Origin: Undaria pinnatifida
Taxonomy: Eukaryota; Sar; Phaeophyceae; Laminariales; Alariaceae
Assembly (NCBI GenBank): GCA_012845835.1
Contig: JABAKD010000020.1
Location: 12,081,488-12,145,487 of the forward strand
Reading direction: 5' to 3'
Length of the DNA: 64,000 nt
Position 1 is the first letter of the stretch. Every line of letters starts with the position of its first letter. The notes beneath the pieces are model-generated. The model saw nothing but the letters and a program-made list of their open reading frames with translations, was not told the origin of the DNA and did no database searches. The position numbers and the translations under genes are program-made. Positions 60,895-64,000 of the stretch are shown one piece after another.

Positions 60895-61992
60895 TAATAC
60901 ATATACTTGACCCAAAAACTGAATTTTGAGTGAACAGTGAAATGAAAGTGCAACACTTGGTGAACAGACTCATGTCTGAAATGGATATATATTCGTATAA
61001 TATGTATTTTTTTTTTTATTGTTAAAAGGGCGATATTCCGACGATTCTATGTTGAGGAGCCCTCATTAAGGAGCCGCCCGTTATATTAGGAAAATACACC
61101 GGACAATAAGAGTGCTATATGTACACACACCGACGCTGAAAAGCAGTGGCGCTCTTCTCCGCCGTCCTCACTACGGTATGCGCTGATAATCAACCTCGAA
61201 AGTTTATGAGTGAGACATATAGGCAGTAGGAGGAGGAAACGGGGGCAGGCGTAGCGTCAGGGACAAGGTCATTGGAACATAGGAGAGTCTGGTGCTTTCC
61301 CGGCAAAGGTGGACCGCCAGCACACATTGATTGTGTGTTTCACCAACCGCCGGAGCAAGGACTCGTGTTCGGTTCTGATGATAAGTATCATCTTGGGTCG
61401 AGCTTTGACCGTGAAAAACAGATCGTAATTAATGTGACAGTATTATTGAGTAACTTTGATCTTGGGTCGAGTTTTGACAAAGAAAGGTTGAACAAAATCT
61501 TGACAAAGGTTGGACAACAGATGAAATTCAGGATGAACTCATGCTGTCTCCACAAGGGGGACATAACTTCAAATGTATCTAGCAGGAGCTCGGCTTTCTT
61601 TTTCATACGCTGACGATGATACCGCAACGGAGATGGTATTTTCGAAAAAAAACGATAATGATGACGTCCGATTTTGTTTTTAAGACCGGGTGCGGGTTCC
61701 TCTCGGCCTCCCGGTTCATACCCTCCAACTTTGTTTTACATGTCAACTCTCAAAATTGCTCGGGAAAAGAGGGATAGCCAGTAGAGGTGAAAAAAGATCG
61801 GACGCCGGACCATATATATATGTATTCAAAGGATAATACCTGCGTAAAAACGAGCGGCCGGCGTATCACGCAGATAGCAAAGATTAGCATCGACCCCAAA
61901 CTTATCGAACTCACAACTGAGACATGTTTAGAATGTTTTGATGAAATATATTTCTCGACGATGTCATGTAGCCGGGACACTGTGTTGTAGTT
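60895..61992. other. Unassigned stretch with a possible ORF
   Basis: A plus-strand ORF at 61272-61613 repeats the phrase LGSSFD twice. It has no recognisable domain and an AT-rich composition; likely non-coding. Confidence 0.35.
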
Positions 61993-62455
61993 ATTGAGGT
62001 GTTGTACTGCTTTTGGCCGGCAGACAACCATTGTAAGGGGTCGTCGCTGTTGTGCCGGTTGGTGCAGAGCTTGCAGTGGGCCACGGTAACGCGGCAACGG
62101 CGTCTCTGTCCGGCACATCGTTTTTTTTTGGGGGGAGGAACTCCAGGTAAAGCGGCGTGGCGGCCAAGGGGCAGCCATCGGGGGCACTGGGGGGCGACGA
62201 GCTGCCCCCTTACACTATTGAACCAGTGTGTATTGAGGTGCACTGCTTTGGCTGGAAGGCAAGTATTGCGAGGGGTCGTCGCTGTTGTGCTAGTTGGTAC
62301 AGAGCTGGCAGTGGGCCACGGTAACGCGACAATGGCGTCTCTGTCCGGCACATCGACTGAGAACTCCAGGTAAAGCGGCGTGGCGGCCAAGGGGCAGCCA
62401 TCGGGGGCACTGGGGGGCGACGGGCTGCCCCATTACATATTGAACAGCTCAGTTA
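61993..62455 (+). repeat. Tandem duplication, ~230-bp unit, two copies
   Basis: The unit contains GGTCGTCGCTGTTGTGCYRG, GTGGGCCACGGTAACGCG, CTCTGTCCGGCACATCG, CCAGGTAAAGCGGCGTGGCG and GGGGCGACGRGCTGCCCC. It occurs at about 61993-62225 and 62228-62455 with high identity. The minus-strand ORFs across it duplicate as well. Confidence 0.85.
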
Positions 62456-63332
62456 AATTGAGCGAACACGATGCTTTGAGAACCCTGGTGGATGGTGGCC
62501 GCGGTATCGAACAACCCTATCCATCCGCGGGCACCCGAGGGTTGGGACCCGCCTAAGCGCGTCAGAAAGCGGTTTGGGCGTCCCACGTGGGAGACTGAGA
62601 GCGTGTTATTCCTGAACCATAACGGATTATACGAGCGCTGCTGACGGTCGATGGGCAGATCCCAGTGTCGCAGCTGGTGACGATGGAGGCCCTGGTGACT
62701 GGGGGGTGAAGACTGTTTTGTGAATGCTCGGACGCACAACCGCTAAAACAAAGCGATGTGGACGTACGATGGGTGTCGCGGTGCGTTTTGGTAGGTGGCA
62801 GGTGCATGAAATAAAAACATTCAAACGCTATTTATAGGCAATTTCACACCCCAAAAATACCAGCCCCTTCCGCGAAGAGCTGTCAATTACTCAAGTCCCG
62901 AAGCTGTGAATAAGAAAAAACGAAAAACTCCATTTCTTGATGTTGAATTTGGACTCGTTCGAAAGGAGCAAATTACATGGTCATAACCACCGCGTCGGTC
63001 ATAAGGACTGATGATAATCTGAGCCTCACGGGCGTCATATTTTTTTCCTGTTTAATATCTTTTTGTTTTGTTTCTTTACACCCCGGGAACAGGTCCTCGA
63101 CGGGCAGATATGTGCAAGCCGCGGAATACAACCTTCAACACGTACTTTGCAACGCCACGAGTCCCTCCCAAGTTGTTCTTCAACGTTATCACTAGCTAGC
63201 TCCGTCCGCACCTCTCATCAACACTCGACATCCAGTTCTACCATCTCGGCAAGCAGACCACACTCCCAGAGCATCTCGCCTGCGCATATGCAAAACAATT
63301 CCCAATAAAATCAACAAATATATATCCTCGAC
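62456..63332. other. Unassigned stretch near the window end
   Basis: A Ser-rich frame opens after an acceptor-like CCGGGAACAG|GTCCTC at 63092 and runs to 63308 (VLDGQICASRGIQPS...). A minus ORF spans 62449-62739. Neither is recognised. Confidence 0.3.
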
Positions 63333-64000
63333 AACCGGAGCTACTGTGACAGATATTGTACCTTCAGCCGAGGCAGCACCCACATTCACGTCCGTGTTAA
63401 AAATGCTGACGCTGCGTGAACGCTGCGTACTTAGGCCTGCAACCCCGACGGACCGCGTGATTACCCGACGCCATTGTTTGGGCTGCGTCACCCAGATCCT
63501 AGGATCGGAGCCAAGAGAGGGGGAAGCCACCCTCGATTCCTGTCGCACAAACGTCACTGTCTTGCAAGGAAGGCACTCGCGGAGCTTACCGCGCCAAAGA
63601 ACCGAACGCACGACCTCGATATCTTTAAAAAGTGTGTGAGGTGGCGTTGGAAAATTGGGTCATACAGACAGCCTGTTTAACGAGGCCTGCCTCCGATCAT
63701 GTGCAATTCCAAGCTTCGACAGAAACATTTTGTACGGCAGGCGGAGCTCCGTGGCGCCGTTAACAGCGGAACATACACAAACGTCGATCGCGAGCTACAA
63801 CACGGGTACTCTACTTCCACAATCCGACTGACAACGATAACCGTGCCAACCGCTAAAACAATTCGCAAGAGAACATCAATGTTACAAAGATACCACCGAC
63901 AACCAGAGCTACTGTGACAGGTATCGTACCTTCAGCCGAGGCAGCACCCACATTCACGTCGGTGTTAAAAACGCTAACGCTGCGTGAACGCTGCGTACTT
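63333..64000 (+). repeat. Direct repeat at 564-bp spacing, cut by the window end
   Basis: ACAACCGGAGCTACTGTGAC ... TTCAGCCGAGGCAGCACCCA ... ACGCTGCGTGAACGCTGCGT recurs from about 63899 to the window edge. It could be a satellite monomer or a terminal repeat. Confidence 0.75.

Overview
The window is nuclear DNA of an intron-rich eukaryote, not a prokaryote. Genes are split into short exons (48-460 nt, with one 1,026-nt first exon) by introns of about 0.5-5 kb. All but one of the introns I could place use GT-AG. Between and inside genes lie microsatellites and at least a dozen dispersed repeat families. The clear protein families are an ABC1/UbiB-type atypical kinase and a sperm-tail PG-rich repeat (STPGR) protein. 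Together with the architecture they suggest a flagellated protist or alga, most likely a stramenopile (brown-alga-like). That assignment is inference. No bacterial-style operon, CRISPR array, rRNA or convincing intact tRNA gene was found.

Layout. 0-7.5 kb: repeats only. 7.5-11.6 kb (-): last two exons of an unrecognised gene with a C-terminal membrane segment. 14.0-15.9 kb (-): a complete two-exon gene for an 88-residue protein. Head-to-head with it, 16.2-27.7 kb (+): an STPGR gene with at least seven exons, all cut in phase 0; its 3' end is unresolved. 29.6-33.8 kb (-): a tentative three-exon gene for a small protein. 36.2-56.7 kb (+): an ABC1-family kinase of 13 exons. All joints are in phase and give 822 residues and a stop. 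56.7-64 kb: repeats, a 230-bp tandem duplication and a partial 564-bp direct repeat.

Mobile DNA. Two copies of a miniature LTR element (TRIM) sit at 12.08 and 27.98 kb. Both have 84-bp 5' LTRs, a primer-binding site and 4-bp target duplications; one keeps its polypurine tract. A 175-bp hAT-type MITE at 13.5 kb has an exact 8-bp target duplication, and its GGGTC-rich relatives recur six more times. tRNA-headed SINEs, CCCTCTATAGTGC-ended MITEs and several unnamed families fill introns and intergenic DNA.

Most unusual observation. At six or seven exons in four transcription units on both strands, the intron upstream holds one or more decayed copies of the end of that intron plus the first bases of the exon (in one case the whole exon). 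They form ladders of abandoned splice acceptors ending at the working one. The clearest are before ABC1-kinase exons 6, 10 and 11, including the exons carrying the catalytic lysine and the DPHPGN loop. This suggests recurrent tandem duplication across 3' splice sites.
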